Assembly (NCBI RefSeq): GCF_003336805.1
Contig: NZ_QFWJ01000009.1
Span: 60,790-124,789 of the forward strand
Direction: 5' to 3'
Source of the DNA: Marinospirillum perlucidum
GTDB lineage: Bacteria; Pseudomonadota; Gammaproteobacteria; Pseudomonadales; Halomonadaceae
DNA: 64,000 bases
Positions 53,654 to 62,479 of the stretch are shown in pieces (position 1 is the first letter of the stretch; every line of letters begins with the position of its first letter). The notes below the pieces were generated by a model. That model made no database searches. It saw nothing but the letters and a program-made list of their open reading frames with translations, and was not told the origin of the DNA. The position numbers were made by a program, and so were the translations under genes.

Positions 53654-55978
53654 ATGAATACCCAGACCCCTAACCAGGCTCCCTGGATCGAAAATCTATT
53701 CTTTGCCCACCGTCCTCTGTGGCTGGTGTTTTTTCTTATCATGACGCTCTTTCTGGGTTCTCAGGCCCTCAAGGTGGAACCCGAAGCCAGTTTCGAAAAA
53801 CTCATCCCCCTCTCGCACCCCTACATTGAAAACTTCATGGACCGGCGCGAGGACCTGAGTGGTCTGGGTAATGCCGTGCGTATTGCCGTGACCGTCAAGG
53901 ATGAAGACGAGGACATCTTTACCCCCGAATACATGCAGCGCCTGCAGGAAGTCTATAATCAGGTGCGCTACCTGCCCGGTGTGGATCAGGCAGCCGTACG
54001 CTCTCTCTGGGACCCGGCTGTGCGCTGGACCCAGGTCACTGAAGAAGGCTTTGAAGGCGGCACGGTCATCCCCGATACCTATGACGGCAGCCCGCAAAGC
54101 CTCGAGCGCCTACGCCAGAACCTGCTTAAATCCGGTCAGGTCGGCATTCTCGTGGCCAACAACTTCCGTTCCACTATCGTTCTGGCACCCCTGGTTGCTG
54201 AAGTCGATGGCGAACCCCTGGATTACCAGGCCTTTTCTGCCGAACTGGAAGAGCTGCGTGCCCAGTTCAGTGACGAGGACTTTGGTGTCCGCATTATCGG
54301 CTTTGCCAAGCTGATCGGGGATCTGATTGACGGGGCCACCCAGGTTGCCGTTTTCTTCCTGATTGCCCTGGCGATTACCTTTATCCTGCTGTTCCTCTAT
54401 TCACGCTGCTTTAAAAGCTCGATCATTCCGCTGGTCTGTTCGGTGGTCGCAGTCATCTGGCAGCTGGGTATGCTGCGTTTGATGGGCTACGGGCTGGACC
54501 CCTACTCCATGCTGGTGCCCTTTTTGGTCTTTGCCATCGCTGTCTCCCACGGGGTGCAGGTGATCAACGCCATGGCCATCGAAGCGTCTCACGGCCACGA
54601 TCGCATGACCGCTGCGCGGCTGGCTTTCCGGGGTCTTTACATTGCCGGGATACTGGCACTGGTTTCCGATGCCATCGGTTTCACCACCCTGCTGTTTATC
54701 GATATCCAGGTGATCCGAGAGCTGGCCATAGCGGCGGCTCTGGGGGTTGCGGTCATCATCCTGACCAATCTGGTGCTCCTGCCCCTGGTGATGTCCTACC
54801 TGGGCGTGGGCAAAACCAGCGTGATTCGTGCCGAACGCAAGCGCCAGGAGGTATCTCCTGTCTGGCACCGCTTGTCCTTCTTTACCCATGCCCGCGTTGC
54901 GCCCTGGTCGCTGCTGGCGGCAGTACTCCTGGGTGTATTGGGTTTTGTCGGCAGTGCCGACCTCAAGATCGGCGATCTTGATGAAGGCGCGCCCGAGCTG
55001 CGCCCGGATTCGCGCTACAACCAGGATAATGCCTACGTCACCCGCAACTATGCCACCAGTGCCGATGTACTGGTGGTCATGGTGGAAACCCCGGAGCAGG
55101 GCTGCGTCAGCTATGAAGCCCTGGAAGCCGTGGATCGTCTGGAATGGCAGATGCAAAACACCTCCGGTGTTCAGGGCACGGTGTCCCCGGCCTATGTCGC
55201 CAAGCGGGTGATTGCCGGTTTCAACGAAGGCAACCTCAAATGGGAAGCCCTGTCGCGTAACCAGTATGTCCTCAACCAGGCCATGAGTAACCTGCCTGCA
55301 GGCATGATCAACAACCGCTGTGATCTGCTACCGGTTATCCTCTATCTGGAAGACCACAAGGCAGCAACCCTGGCCGAAGTCACCCAGGCGGTGGAAGACT
55401 TTGCCGAAGCCAATAACTCCGAGGCCGCCCGCTTCCTGCTGGCTGCCGGTAGCGCCGGTATCGAAGCGGCTACCAACGAGGAAATTGCCCGCGCCCAGAC
55501 CTTTATGCTGATTTTTGTCTATGCCGTGGTGGCCGGACTGGTTCTGATCACCTTCCGCTCCTGGCGGGCTGTGGTCTGCATCGTAGCACCCCTGGGGCTG
55601 ACTTCGATTCTATGTCAGGCTCTCATGGCCCAACTGGGTATAGGCGTCAAGGTGGCTACCCTGCCAGTTATTGCCCTGGGGGTCGGTATCGGTGTGGATT
55701 ACGGCATCTACATCTATTCGCGCCTGCGCCAATACCTGCGTGAGGGTGAAAACCTGCAGGATGCCTACTACCACACCCTGAGATCCACCGGTAAGGCCGT
55801 CAGCTTCACCGGCCTGACCCTGGCGATCGGCGTGGGCACCTGGGTCTTTTCTCCCATCAAGTTCCAGGCGGATATGGGTATCCTGCTGACCTTCATGTTC
55901 CTCTGGAACATGGTCGGAGCCCTGTGGCTACTGCCTGCTTTTGCCAGATACCTGATCAAGGACCCTGACAAAGCCTGA
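53654..55978 (+). CDS. RND/MMPL-family exporter
   Basis: A 774-residue protein with 12 predicted membrane helices in two repeats, each with a helix, a large periplasmic loop and five helices. Sterol-sensing-like segments GMLRLMGYGLDPYSMLVPF and ALGVGIGVDYGIYIYSRLRQ are visible, with the conserved Asp residues of proton-coupled MMPL exporters. The substrate is unknown; related proteins export hydrophobic or lipid-like molecules. It is second in an operon with the BNR protein and ends at a terminator. Confidence 0.9.
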   Translation: MNTQTPNQAPWIENLFFAHRPLWLVFFLIMTLFLGSQALKVEPEASFEKLIPLSHPYIENFMDRREDLSGLGNAVRIAVTVKDEDEDIFTPEYMQRLQEVYNQVRYLPGVDQAAVRSLWDPAVRWTQVTEEGFEGGTVIPDTYDGSPQSLERLRQNLLKSGQVGILVANNFRSTIVLAPLVAEVDGEPLDYQAFSAELEELRAQFSDEDFGVRIIGFAKLIGDLIDGATQVAVFFLIALAITFILLFLYSRCFKSSIIPLVCSVVAVIWQLGMLRLMGYGLDPYSMLVPFLVFAIAVSHGVQVINAMAIEASHGHDRMTAARLAFRGLYIAGILALVSDAIGFTTLLFIDIQVIRELAIAAALGVAVIILTNLVLLPLVMSYLGVGKTSVIRAERKRQEVSPVWHRLSFFTHARVAPWSLLAAVLLGVLGFVGSADLKIGDLDEGAPELRPDSRYNQDNAYVTRNYATSADVLVVMVETPEQGCVSYEALEAVDRLEWQMQNTSGVQGTVSPAYVAKRVIAGFNEGNLKWEALSRNQYVLNQAMSNLPAGMINNRCDLLPVILYLEDHKAATLAEVTQAVEDFAEANNSEAARFLLAAGSAGIEAATNEEIARAQTFMLIFVYAVVAGLVLITFRSWRAVVCIVAPLGLTSILCQALMAQLGIGVKVATLPVIALGVGIGVDYGIYIYSRLRQYLREGENLQDAYYHTLRSTGKAVSFTGLTLAIGVGTWVFSPIKFQADMGILLTFMFLWNMVGALWLLPAFARYLIKDPDKA

Positions 55979-55993
55979 TCCAGTCAGAACCAC

Positions 55994-56096
55994 CCAACAA
56001 AAACGCCGGCTTCTTAACCGGCGTTTTTTTATGGACAAATCAAGAGAAAAAGAGAGGTTGGTAGTCACTTACCTTGGCTGGTGATAACTGCATCTG
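55994..56096. repeat. Direct repeat flanking the AbiE module, copy 1, with terminator
   Basis: About 103 bp imperfectly repeated at 57913-58017. It holds a terminator hairpin (AACGCCGG/CCGGCGTT then seven T, 55999-56030) that ends the RND operon. Its last part (GGTGATAACTGCATCTG) equals the 3' end of the TetR-family gene found at the other copy, so this is a truncated duplicate of that gene's end. Confidence 0.8.
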
Positions 56097-56105
56097 GTAC
56101 AGCTA

Positions 56106-57005
56106 TCAGGATTCAAGCAGCCGATCCAGAGCTCTAAGCTGCCGAGCATACTCGTCCGGCTTGGCCGTTTTAAACTTCTTCAAATTCAATAGCTTCCACT
56201 TTACTGACGGAAACCTCTGATAGGCATAAATCGACCAATCCGGTTCCAAACGGTTAACACTCAACAAGAAAGCCTTATCCTGATCCTTGAGGCAGGATCT
56301 AACTCGCCTGATTAGTTCCAGCCGCGTGGATTCCAACTCTTGATAAGTGAAGGCGATAGAGCTCATCCCTTCGAATTGGTGTGCAAATGCAGCTCGCTGA
56401 TCAATTAAATTGGGATCAAGTAGTTCGTGGGTGGGGCGGCTCGAACAAATCAGGCTATAAACCAGACCAGATTTGATCTCATCGCCGAGACCTTCATTGT
56501 CCAGCAGTAATTTAACATCGAACACATCCCTGGGATGCTGACGATCGAGTGCTGCGCATATTTTTCCGCCATAAAGTTGGGCCAGGGGAACGACCGGCAT
56601 GACACAAAAGGCATCGAAAGTTTCCTGAGCCTCATCACAAAGCGGTCTTTTTTCAACCTCGCCCAGTAGACCCCGCGCCAGGCTATTCACTTCGATCTTG
56701 ATATTAACGCCCTTTTCATCCAAAAGGAGTTTGCAGGCCTTTTCCTGATGCTGAATGCGGATCGACGAGCGCAAAATCTCAATCCGTTGCTTTATACCCA
56801 GTAAACCCTCACGAATTGCTGCCAGAGCTTCATCACGGTCATTCAACTCAACATAAGTCAGATCGATATCCACCGATAGTCGAGGCATAGAACGCACAAA
56901 CAGGTTGATTGCTGTACCACCATGCATTGCAAAGCAAGTTTCTTTAGCCACTTCCGGCAAGACATCCAACAGCAATTGGACTTGCGTTTTATAAGCCTCT
57001 TTCAT
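56106..57005 (-). CDS. abiEii: AbiEii/AbiGii-type nucleotidyltransferase toxin
   Basis: A 299-residue toxin. The DNA-polymerase-beta-like nucleotidyltransferase motif is visible as HGGTAINLF (residues 28-36) and SVDIDLTY (near 43-50), with a further Lys/Asp-rich region (GGKICAALDRQHPRDVFDVK near 144) typical of the family. Such toxins block growth by adding nucleotides to tRNA or other targets and cause abortive infection. It is 2 bp after its antitoxin gene. Confidence 0.9.
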   Translation of the reverse strand: MKEAYKTQVQLLLDVLPEVAKETCFAMHGGTAINLFVRSMPRLSVDIDLTYVELNDRDEALAAIREGLLGIKQRIEILRSSIRIQHQEKACKLLLDEKGVNIKIEVNSLARGLLGEVEKRPLCDEAQETFDAFCVMPVVPLAQLYGGKICAALDRQHPRDVFDVKLLLDNEGLGDEIKSGLVYSLICSSRPTHELLDPNLIDQRAAFAHQFEGMSSIAFTYQELESTRLELIRRVRSCLKDQDKAFLLSVNRLEPDWSIYAYQRFPSVKWKLLNLKKFKTAKPDEYARQLRALDRLLES

Positions 57006-57007
57006 AG

Positions 57008-57772
57008 CTATTCTGCCAACTCCCTGGGTACTGTAATCCGGTATTTGGAAACATAGACCCCCTTGGCTGTGATAACACGCTTTCCAGACCCTAGATCGAC
57101 TTTATCCAACTGGAGGTAGTCGACCCAAGCATGTCCGGCTTTCTCAGCCAAATAGAGAAACAAACGTTTTACCTTGATGGATCGACAAGTCTCCAGCAGC
57201 TTTTGCACACTGGCCGGGCGAAGATTATTCAGGCCCTCCATCAGCTCAAACACTTCAACCAACGGCTGCGCTCCAGGTACCAGATAGAGACATTCCAGCA
57301 CTGCCCTGGCTGGCGAGGATATCCTGATCTTAAAACCCTTATGCTTGAAATCGACCAATCCCAAATCGGGAGGCAAAAAAGAACTCAGCTTGCAATCGAG
57401 TGTCACCCCCCAGGCATGCTTTTTAAACCAGAGTGGCAAGTTATCCTCCACTCCGCCAAACAGCTGTATCTTCTTGGTAGCCAACTCCAGGTAATGCGCT
57501 TTGCCCTGTAGCGACAGGGCTGTTTTTCCAGCCGGATGTACACTTAAACCCAGTTGGGTTTGCAGCGCATAGATACCCCCCAGGTAATCAACCTGATCAC
57601 CATGACGAACCAAAGCGCCGGTGCCGATAGAGTCAAACCACTGGCTTCGCCTGTAGCGCTTCTGTAAATCAAGACTGTAGCCCTGATCAGCAAGCCATGA
57701 CGAAGTCAGCACTACGCCCGGAGGTTGAGTGCTAAGCAAATGGTTTATTTTTGATTGATTGTAGGTACTCAT
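57008..57772 (-). CDS. abiEi: AbiEi-type antitoxin
   Basis: A 254-residue antitoxin. An N-terminal winged helix (PGVVLTSSWLADQGYSLDLQKRYRRSQW, residues ~18-45) binds the operator, and the C-terminal AbiEi_3-like domain counters the toxin. AbiEi proteins repress their own operon cooperatively. An inverted repeat covers the start codon and a second lies 72 bp upstream. It is first in a two-gene toxin-antitoxin operon. Confidence 0.88.
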   Translation of the reverse strand: MSTYNQSKINHLLSTQPPGVVLTSSWLADQGYSLDLQKRYRRSQWFDSIGTGALVRHGDQVDYLGGIYALQTQLGLSVHPAGKTALSLQGKAHYLELATKKIQLFGGVEDNLPLWFKKHAWGVTLDCKLSSFLPPDLGLVDFKHKGFKIRISSPARAVLECLYLVPGAQPLVEVFELMEGLNNLRPASVQKLLETCRSIKVKRLFLYLAEKAGHAWVDYLQLDKVDLGSGKRVITAKGVYVSKYRITVPRELAE

Positions 57773-57778
57773 AGTACC
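57764..57778. promoter_or_regulatory. Operator-like inverted repeat over the abiEi start codon
   Basis: GGTACT-N3-AGTACC, with the three central bases being the start codon of abiEi. A near-identical repeat lies at 57835. Confidence 0.65.
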
Positions 57779-57834
57779 AATATATTATTTTTTTCGAACC
57801 TAGCCAACCAAAGAGTTTATATTATTCTTTATCA

Positions 57835-57851
57835 GGGTACTGAAAGTACCC
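57835..57851. promoter_or_regulatory. Second operator-like inverted repeat upstream of abiEi
   Basis: GGGTACT-N3-AGTACCC, centre-to-centre 72 bp (about seven helical turns) from the repeat at 57764. This fits cooperative binding by AbiEi. Confidence 0.65.
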
Positions 57852-57912
57852 GGAAATATAATTTTTTAAACCTGAACCCTGACCAGAAGGATTGGCATGG
57901 GAGTAGGACTAG

Positions 57913-58017
57913 CCAACAAAAACGCCGGTTTCTTAACCGGCGTTTTTTTATGGGCGAACCAAGGGGGAAGAAAATAAGTCAGTGGTCACTGACTCTGACA
58001 GGTGATAACTGCATCTG
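57913..58017. repeat. Direct repeat flanking the AbiE module, copy 2, with terminator
   Basis: Partner of the repeat at 55994. It contains the same hairpin and T-run (57919-57949) and overlaps the intact 3' end of the TetR-family gene. Confidence 0.8.
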
Positions 58018-58599
58018 TGCCAATATCTGGGTCTGCGCCACCCGCAGCAGCTCATGGCGTTCTTCGTCATCAGGCAGCATCCGGGCCAGGGTCACAGCGC
58101 CCACCAGCGAAGCCAGGATGGCGCGAGCCCGGTCACGAATCAGGGCCGAGGAAACCTCCAACTTTTGCAGGCGACTCAAAGCCTTGAGGCGTCTTTCCAA
58201 GAGGTGACGCAAATCTTCGTAGGAGCTTTGCAACAAGGGACGGATTTTTTCATTGTCATTACCCACCTCATTGAACAGGAGGGTCTCGGGGCCGGGGCCC
58301 GGCTCGGCCTGTTGGCGCAGATTCCAGTAGTTGCTAGCCAGGGCGATCAGCTTTTTGATCGGCAGGGGGGCTTTGACCAGACGCGAGCGGCCACTTTCCT
58401 TGAGCAGCTCCAGAAAAGAAGCCGAATAGAGGGATTCCTTGGATTCAAAATGCGCATAGAAGGCCCCGTGAGTCATGCGGGCTTCCTTCATGATCTGGCT
58501 GATGGACACCTTTTTAAAACCATAGCGGGCAAACAGCTCCATGGCTGATTGCAGTATCCGCGACCGCGAGCGGGTTTTATGGTCCTTGGCGTAGGGCAT
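57979..58599 (-). CDS. TetR-family transcriptional regulator
   Basis: A 206-residue TetR regulator. The N-terminal helix-turn-helix is RILQSAMELFARYGFKKVSISQIMKEARMTHGAFYAHF-like (residues ~14-50), with a helical ligand-binding C-terminal domain. The start MPYAKDHKTRS at 58599 is preferred because it puts the DNA-binding domain at the usual place; an in-frame ATG about 14 codons upstream is also possible. It is divergent from fabF (about 95 bp apart) and may regulate it. Confidence 0.9.
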   Translation of the reverse strand: MPYAKDHKTRSRSRILQSAMELFARYGFKKVSISQIMKEARMTHGAFYAHFESKESLYSASFLELLKESGRSRLVKAPLPIKKLIALASNYWNLRQQAEPGPGPETLLFNEVGNDNEKIRPLLQSSYEDLRHLLERRLKALSRLQKLEVSSALIRDRARAILASLVGAVTLARMLPDDEERHELLRVAQTQILAQMQLSPVRVSDH

Positions 58600-58693
58600 A
58601 GGGGGCCTTCTTTCCTCGCTGAATATTACCTTGATCATATGGTGCTGACGATTAGCATGGCCTGCAACTCCATCAACAAGACGAGGTAAGTCC

Positions 58694-59971
58694 ATGAATT
58701 CGCCAATCGTAATTACTGGAATGGGAATGATCAGTCCTCTGGGTTGCGGTGTCAATCGCGTCTGGCAACGCCTGCTGGCCGGACAATCCGGTCTGGGTCG
58801 CATAGACCGCTTCGATGTCGATAACTTTCCCGTCAAACTGGCCGGTCTGGTGCCTTCTTCTGAGGAAGACCCCGAAGGCGGTTTTGATCCTGCCCAGGTC
58901 ACGGATGCCAAGGAACGCAAAAAGCTGGATCTGTTTACCCTCTATGCGCTGGCTGCTGCTGAAGAAGCCCTCCAGCAGGCAGGCTGGAAACCCGATAATC
59001 TGGAAGACCAGGAAGCCACAGCCACGCTGATCGGCACGGGTATCGGCGGTTTCCCCACCATTACCCAGGCCCAGAAAACCCTGGATAGCCGTGGTCATCG
59101 GCGGCTTTCGCCCTTCACCGTCCCCGCCTTTCTGGCCAACCTGGCTGCCGGTCAGGTTTCCATCCGCTATGGCTTCAAGGGGCCGTTGGGCTGCCCGGTT
59201 ACCGCCTGTGCTGCCGGTGTTCAGGCCATCGGTGATGGCATGCGTCTGCTGCGCACTGGCGAAGCCAAGGTCGCTTTGGTCGGTGGCACTGAAGCCTGTG
59301 TTGATCCCCTGTCCCTGGCCAGTTTCAATGCCATGAAGGCACTTTCCACCCAGGCTGAAGATCCGGCCACGGCATCCCGCCCCTTTGATGCCAGCCGCGA
59401 TGGCTTTGTCATGGGTGAGGGTGCAGGCCTGCTGGTCATCGAAACCCTGGATCATGCCCTGGCCCGAGGTGCCCAGCCCCTGGCCGTCCTCAGTGGCTAT
59501 GGCACCAGCAGTGATGCCCACCATATTACCTCCGGCCCGGAAGATGGTTCCGGCGCAGCCCAGGCCATCCAACGAGCCCTCAAGCAATCGGGCTTAAAGA
59601 CCAGCGACATCCAGTACATCAATGCCCATGCCACCTCCACGCCGGTGGGTGACAAGGCCGAGGTCGCCAGTCTGCGCCGGGTCTTTGCACAAGACCTGCC
59701 TCAGATTCCCGTTTCCTCGACCAAATCAGCTACGGGGCATCTGCTCGGCGCTGCAGGCGGGGTGGAAAGCATCTTCACGGCTCAGGCCGTAATCCATCAA
59801 CAACTGCCACCCACACTCAACCTGCAGACCCCGGATGAACCCCTGCAGGATCTCGACCTGGTGCCTTTAAAAGCCCGCGAACATGCAGTCGAGCATGCCC
59901 TCTGCAACGGCTTCGGTTTTGGGGGCGTCAACGCCAGTCTGTTGGTCAGCCGTTATCAGCAGACATCCTGA
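58694..59971 (+). CDS. fabF: Beta-ketoacyl-ACP synthase II
   Basis: A 425-residue KAS II. The catalytic Cys lies in VTACAAGVQAIG near residue 172, and the two His are in NAHATSTPVGD (near 314) and SATGHLLGAAGG (near 351). The glycine-rich C-terminal GFGFGGVN is also present. It elongates acyl-ACP by condensation with malonyl-ACP. It stands alone rather than in a fab operon and lies beside a TetR regulator, so it is probably an accessory copy for a special lipid. Confidence 0.92.
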   Translation: MNSPIVITGMGMISPLGCGVNRVWQRLLAGQSGLGRIDRFDVDNFPVKLAGLVPSSEEDPEGGFDPAQVTDAKERKKLDLFTLYALAAAEEALQQAGWKPDNLEDQEATATLIGTGIGGFPTITQAQKTLDSRGHRRLSPFTVPAFLANLAAGQVSIRYGFKGPLGCPVTACAAGVQAIGDGMRLLRTGEAKVALVGGTEACVDPLSLASFNAMKALSTQAEDPATASRPFDASRDGFVMGEGAGLLVIETLDHALARGAQPLAVLSGYGTSSDAHHITSGPEDGSGAAQAIQRALKQSGLKTSDIQYINAHATSTPVGDKAEVASLRRVFAQDLPQIPVSSTKSATGHLLGAAGGVESIFTAQAVIHQQLPPTLNLQTPDEPLQDLDLVPLKAREHAVEHALCNGFGFGGVNASLLVSRYQQTS

Positions 59972-59997
59972 TCCAACCACGGGAGGCTGCGGCCTCC

Positions 59998-60866
59998 CTA
60001 GCTGCTGGACGTCACACTTAACCCCGTCACGGCCAGTAGAATCATGCCCATACCGATTAGCTGTTGAGTCGCCAGACTTTCATCCAGCACCCACACCCCG
60101 AACAAGGAAGCCGTCACCGGCTCCACCATCGCCAGCATGGCCGCTACCGCCGGGGCTGTTGCCCTGAGGCCGAGAATATAAATCATGAAGGAAAGGCCAC
60201 CGCCCAGAATGCCCAGGCCCAAAAAGACCACCCAGTACGACGAATGCAGGGCAATAACCAGCTGATTTTTATCCGCTGGCCAGAAGAGCACCAACAACAG
60301 AACCAAGAGTGCAATCGACAGGCTTGAAGCCGAACTGCCGTAAAAGGACGCGTATTTAAACGCGAAAATACAAAGCGCGTAGGAAACCCCGGATAAAAGC
60401 CCGGCTACCAGCCCCACCAGACTGACCGCACTGGCGTTAAGATCATAAACCTGGGTTAACAGCAGTATCCCCAGCAGAATAATCACCAGAGCCACCAGCT
60501 TGCCAAGAGTTGGTTTTTCCAGCTTGAGCGCAAAAGACACCAGAAGCACAAAAACCGGCGCGCAATACATCAGGGTTGCGGCTATTGCCACCCGCCCCTC
60601 GGCAATACTGATAAAGTAAAAGGCAAAGTTACCGGCCACACCCAGGCCAGCCACAGCCGACCAGATCCACAAGCGTCGACTACCCAGATTGGCATGGCGA
60701 TGATTAAACGCCAGCCAACCCAGCACAAAAAACAAGCCGATCGCCCCGCGATAAAAAGACACCACAAAGGCATCCCAGCCCCCGGCAATCAAAAGCGCAC
60801 CCAGACCCCCGGAGACACCCCAACAAAAAGCAGCCAACCCCACCAGCGAAGAACTGATTCCGACCA
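59998..60866 (-). CDS. EamA-family (DMT) transporter
   Basis: A 289-residue protein with ten hydrophobic segments in two EamA repeats, each with the typical ending (LMYCAPVFVLLVSF and MLAMVEPVTASLFGVWVLDE). The start at 60866 follows AGGTGGTTTCA. Members export metabolites or amino acids; the substrate is unknown. It converges with fabF. Confidence 0.87.
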
Positions 60867-60907
60867 TTGAAACCACCTGCAGACCGGAAAATTCAGACTA
60901 CGGTCTG

Positions 60908-60996
60908 AAGGTGGTGCAGGACTGCTCTCTCTTCAACAACCAGAAGTTCAAAAGTTATTCAAAAAGTAAGTCTTCACTTGTTTAGCCAGCAACTAG
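60908..60996. repeat. 89-bp direct repeat, copy A
   Basis: It is nearly identical to 61198-61286 over 89 bp (shared core CTCTTCAACAACCAGAAGTT and following bases). It ends in CTAG directly at the left end of the MITE-like element. Copy B ends in the stop codon region of the macrodomain gene, so copy A duplicates the sequence just past that gene. Confidence 0.8.
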
Positions 60997-61186
60997 GGAG
61001 CCTCTGATCAACGTCACGAGCGCAGGTCAGGGCTGAATTCATTCCTGATAAATTCCAGCACTTCCTACATCCATGTAGGTCGCCAGCGAAATTGGCCGAG
61101 AAAGCGGAGTTTACATAAAGTAAATGAGCATTTTGAGGTCAATTTCAACGCAGGATAATCAAGCGCAATAGTTAATCAGCGGTTTC
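60997..61186 (+). mobile_element. MITE-like repeat, long form
   Basis: A 190-bp element with the same ends as the copies at 32376 and 32797 (GGAGCCTCTGATCAACG... to ...GTTAATCAGCGGTTTC) plus about 50 extra internal bp. The flanks are CTAG and TTAA, both of the YTAR type but not identical. It has no coding capacity. Confidence 0.8.
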
Positions 61187-61197
61187 TTAATGCCTGT

Positions 61198-61286
61198 AAG
61201 GTGGTAGATAGCCTCCCTCTCTTCAACAACCAGAAGTTCAAAAGTTATTCAAAAAGTAAGTCTTCACTCGGTCAGCCAGCAACTAG
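61198..61286. repeat. 89-bp direct repeat, copy B
   Basis: Second copy of the repeat at 60908. It includes the TAG stop of the macrodomain gene. The repeat unit distance is 290 bp. Confidence 0.8.
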
Positions 61287-61816
61287 CCCTCTAATCCAAA
61301 AGCCGTTTCATGAACCTCAACGTCGGACGGCTTAAACAGCACAAAGCGGATATGTCGGACTGAAGACAACTGGGGCACCTTCTCGGCAATCGCCTTGAAA
61401 GCCACCTGGGCCGCCGCTTGCATGGGGTAGCCAAAAGCCCCTGTGGACAGGGCCGGAAAAGCAATCGAAGTCGCCTGATGATCATCAGCCACCTGCAGGG
61501 CATTTTGATAACAGTCCGCCAGCAGTTGATCACTGGGTTGATCCACTTCGTAAACCGGGCCAAGACAATGCACCACCCAGGCATTGGGCAACTGAAAAGC
61601 TGGCGTAATGACCGCCTCTCCCGGTTTGATGGGAGCCAGAGGACGACAGGCCTCATCCAATTCTGGTCCTGCAGCCCGATGAATGGCACCGGCCACCCCG
61701 CCACCGGTTCGCAGTTGGGCATTGGCCGCATTGACGATTGCCTGCATATCCGCCTGCTGGGTTATATCCCCCTGCACGGCTTCCAGAAGGATGCCTTCAA
61801 GATTGCGTTGACTCAT
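61283..61816 (-). CDS. Macrodomain ADP-ribose-processing protein (YmdB-like)
   Basis: A 177-residue single macrodomain protein. The ADP-ribose-binding motifs are clear: VQGDITQ (residues 14-20), IVNAANAQLRTGGGVAGAIHRAAG (near 27-50) and the phosphate loop FPALSTGAFGYP near 125-136. It hydrolyses O-acetyl-ADP-ribose or removes ADP-ribose from targets. The start MSQRNLEG at 61816 is preferred to the longer frame. Confidence 0.9.
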   Translation of the reverse strand: MSQRNLEGILLEAVQGDITQQADMQAIVNAANAQLRTGGGVAGAIHRAAGPELDEACRPLAPIKPGEAVITPAFQLPNAWVVHCLGPVYEVDQPSDQLLADCYQNALQVADDHQATSIAFPALSTGAFGYPMQAAAQVAFKAIAEKVPQLSSVRHIRFVLFKPSDVEVHETAFGLEG

Positions 61817-61995
61817 AAACCCCTCATCGCAAAAATTATCTGCCTGAAATGAAAATGGCTGATCATTTGAGTGTAACAAGGGGCAAGAGGATTTGAAGTG
61901 GAGGGAAAACCAGACAGCAGGGGTGAGTAGGACCATAAACCCCTGACCAGTTAAAGAACCTGCTGGGCAAGGGACACGACCTCAACCAGTAAAAC

Positions 61996-62382
61996 CTAAA
62001 CCCGAACCGAATACTTTAAATCCCTGGCTTCATCGCCCGTCATGCCCCTGAATCCCCAGCAGTGGGCAGGCTGTTCGTGAATCGTGATTTCCACATCCAC
62101 GGGGTCGATATTCAGCTCTGTTTGCATCCGCTGAAAGATATCCTTGATCAGAGCTTTTTTAGTGGCCTCAGTGCGCCCTTGCATCATGTTGATTTCAATG
62201 ACGGTATAGGCCGGTGAGCGTCCACCCGGATAGTAAAAATCCTCAGCTTGCAGGGGGATAAAACGATGGGCGCGCTTGTCTTCGGGCATCCCCAGACAGC
62301 TTTGCATGGAGGCATGGAGTAAATCCGACAGACGCGCCTTGATGGGATTCAGTTGTTCCTGGATACCGTAGATAATCAGCAT
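61996..62382 (-). CDS. Tautomerase-superfamily protein lacking Pro1
   Basis: A 128-residue protein resembling double-length tautomerases (MIF/CHMI-like beta-alpha-beta repeats; PAYTVIEINMMQGRTEATKK is the typical second strand and helix). The mature N-terminus would be Leu (MLIIYG), not the catalytic Pro of 4-oxalocrotonate tautomerase relatives, so it may have a different or no tautomerase activity. It is next to a HxlR regulator gene on the same strand. Confidence 0.75.
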   Translation of the reverse strand: MLIIYGIQEQLNPIKARLSDLLHASMQSCLGMPEDKRAHRFIPLQAEDFYYPGGRSPAYTVIEINMMQGRTEATKKALIKDIFQRMQTELNIDPVDVEITIHEQPAHCWGFRGMTGDEARDLKYSVRV

Positions 62383-62479
62383 GGGAGCGTCCTTTCTTTA
62401 GCGGTGCTTTCCTTAGTGTTTTCCAGATTAACCAGCCCTGGGGGCTAGTGCAAGCTGCCAATTTTTTTCAAAAGGTCAT

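Noticed and set aside
60908..61286. CRISPR-like repeat pair
   Set aside because: There are only two 89-bp copies with a MITE between them and no cas genes; it is a duplication.
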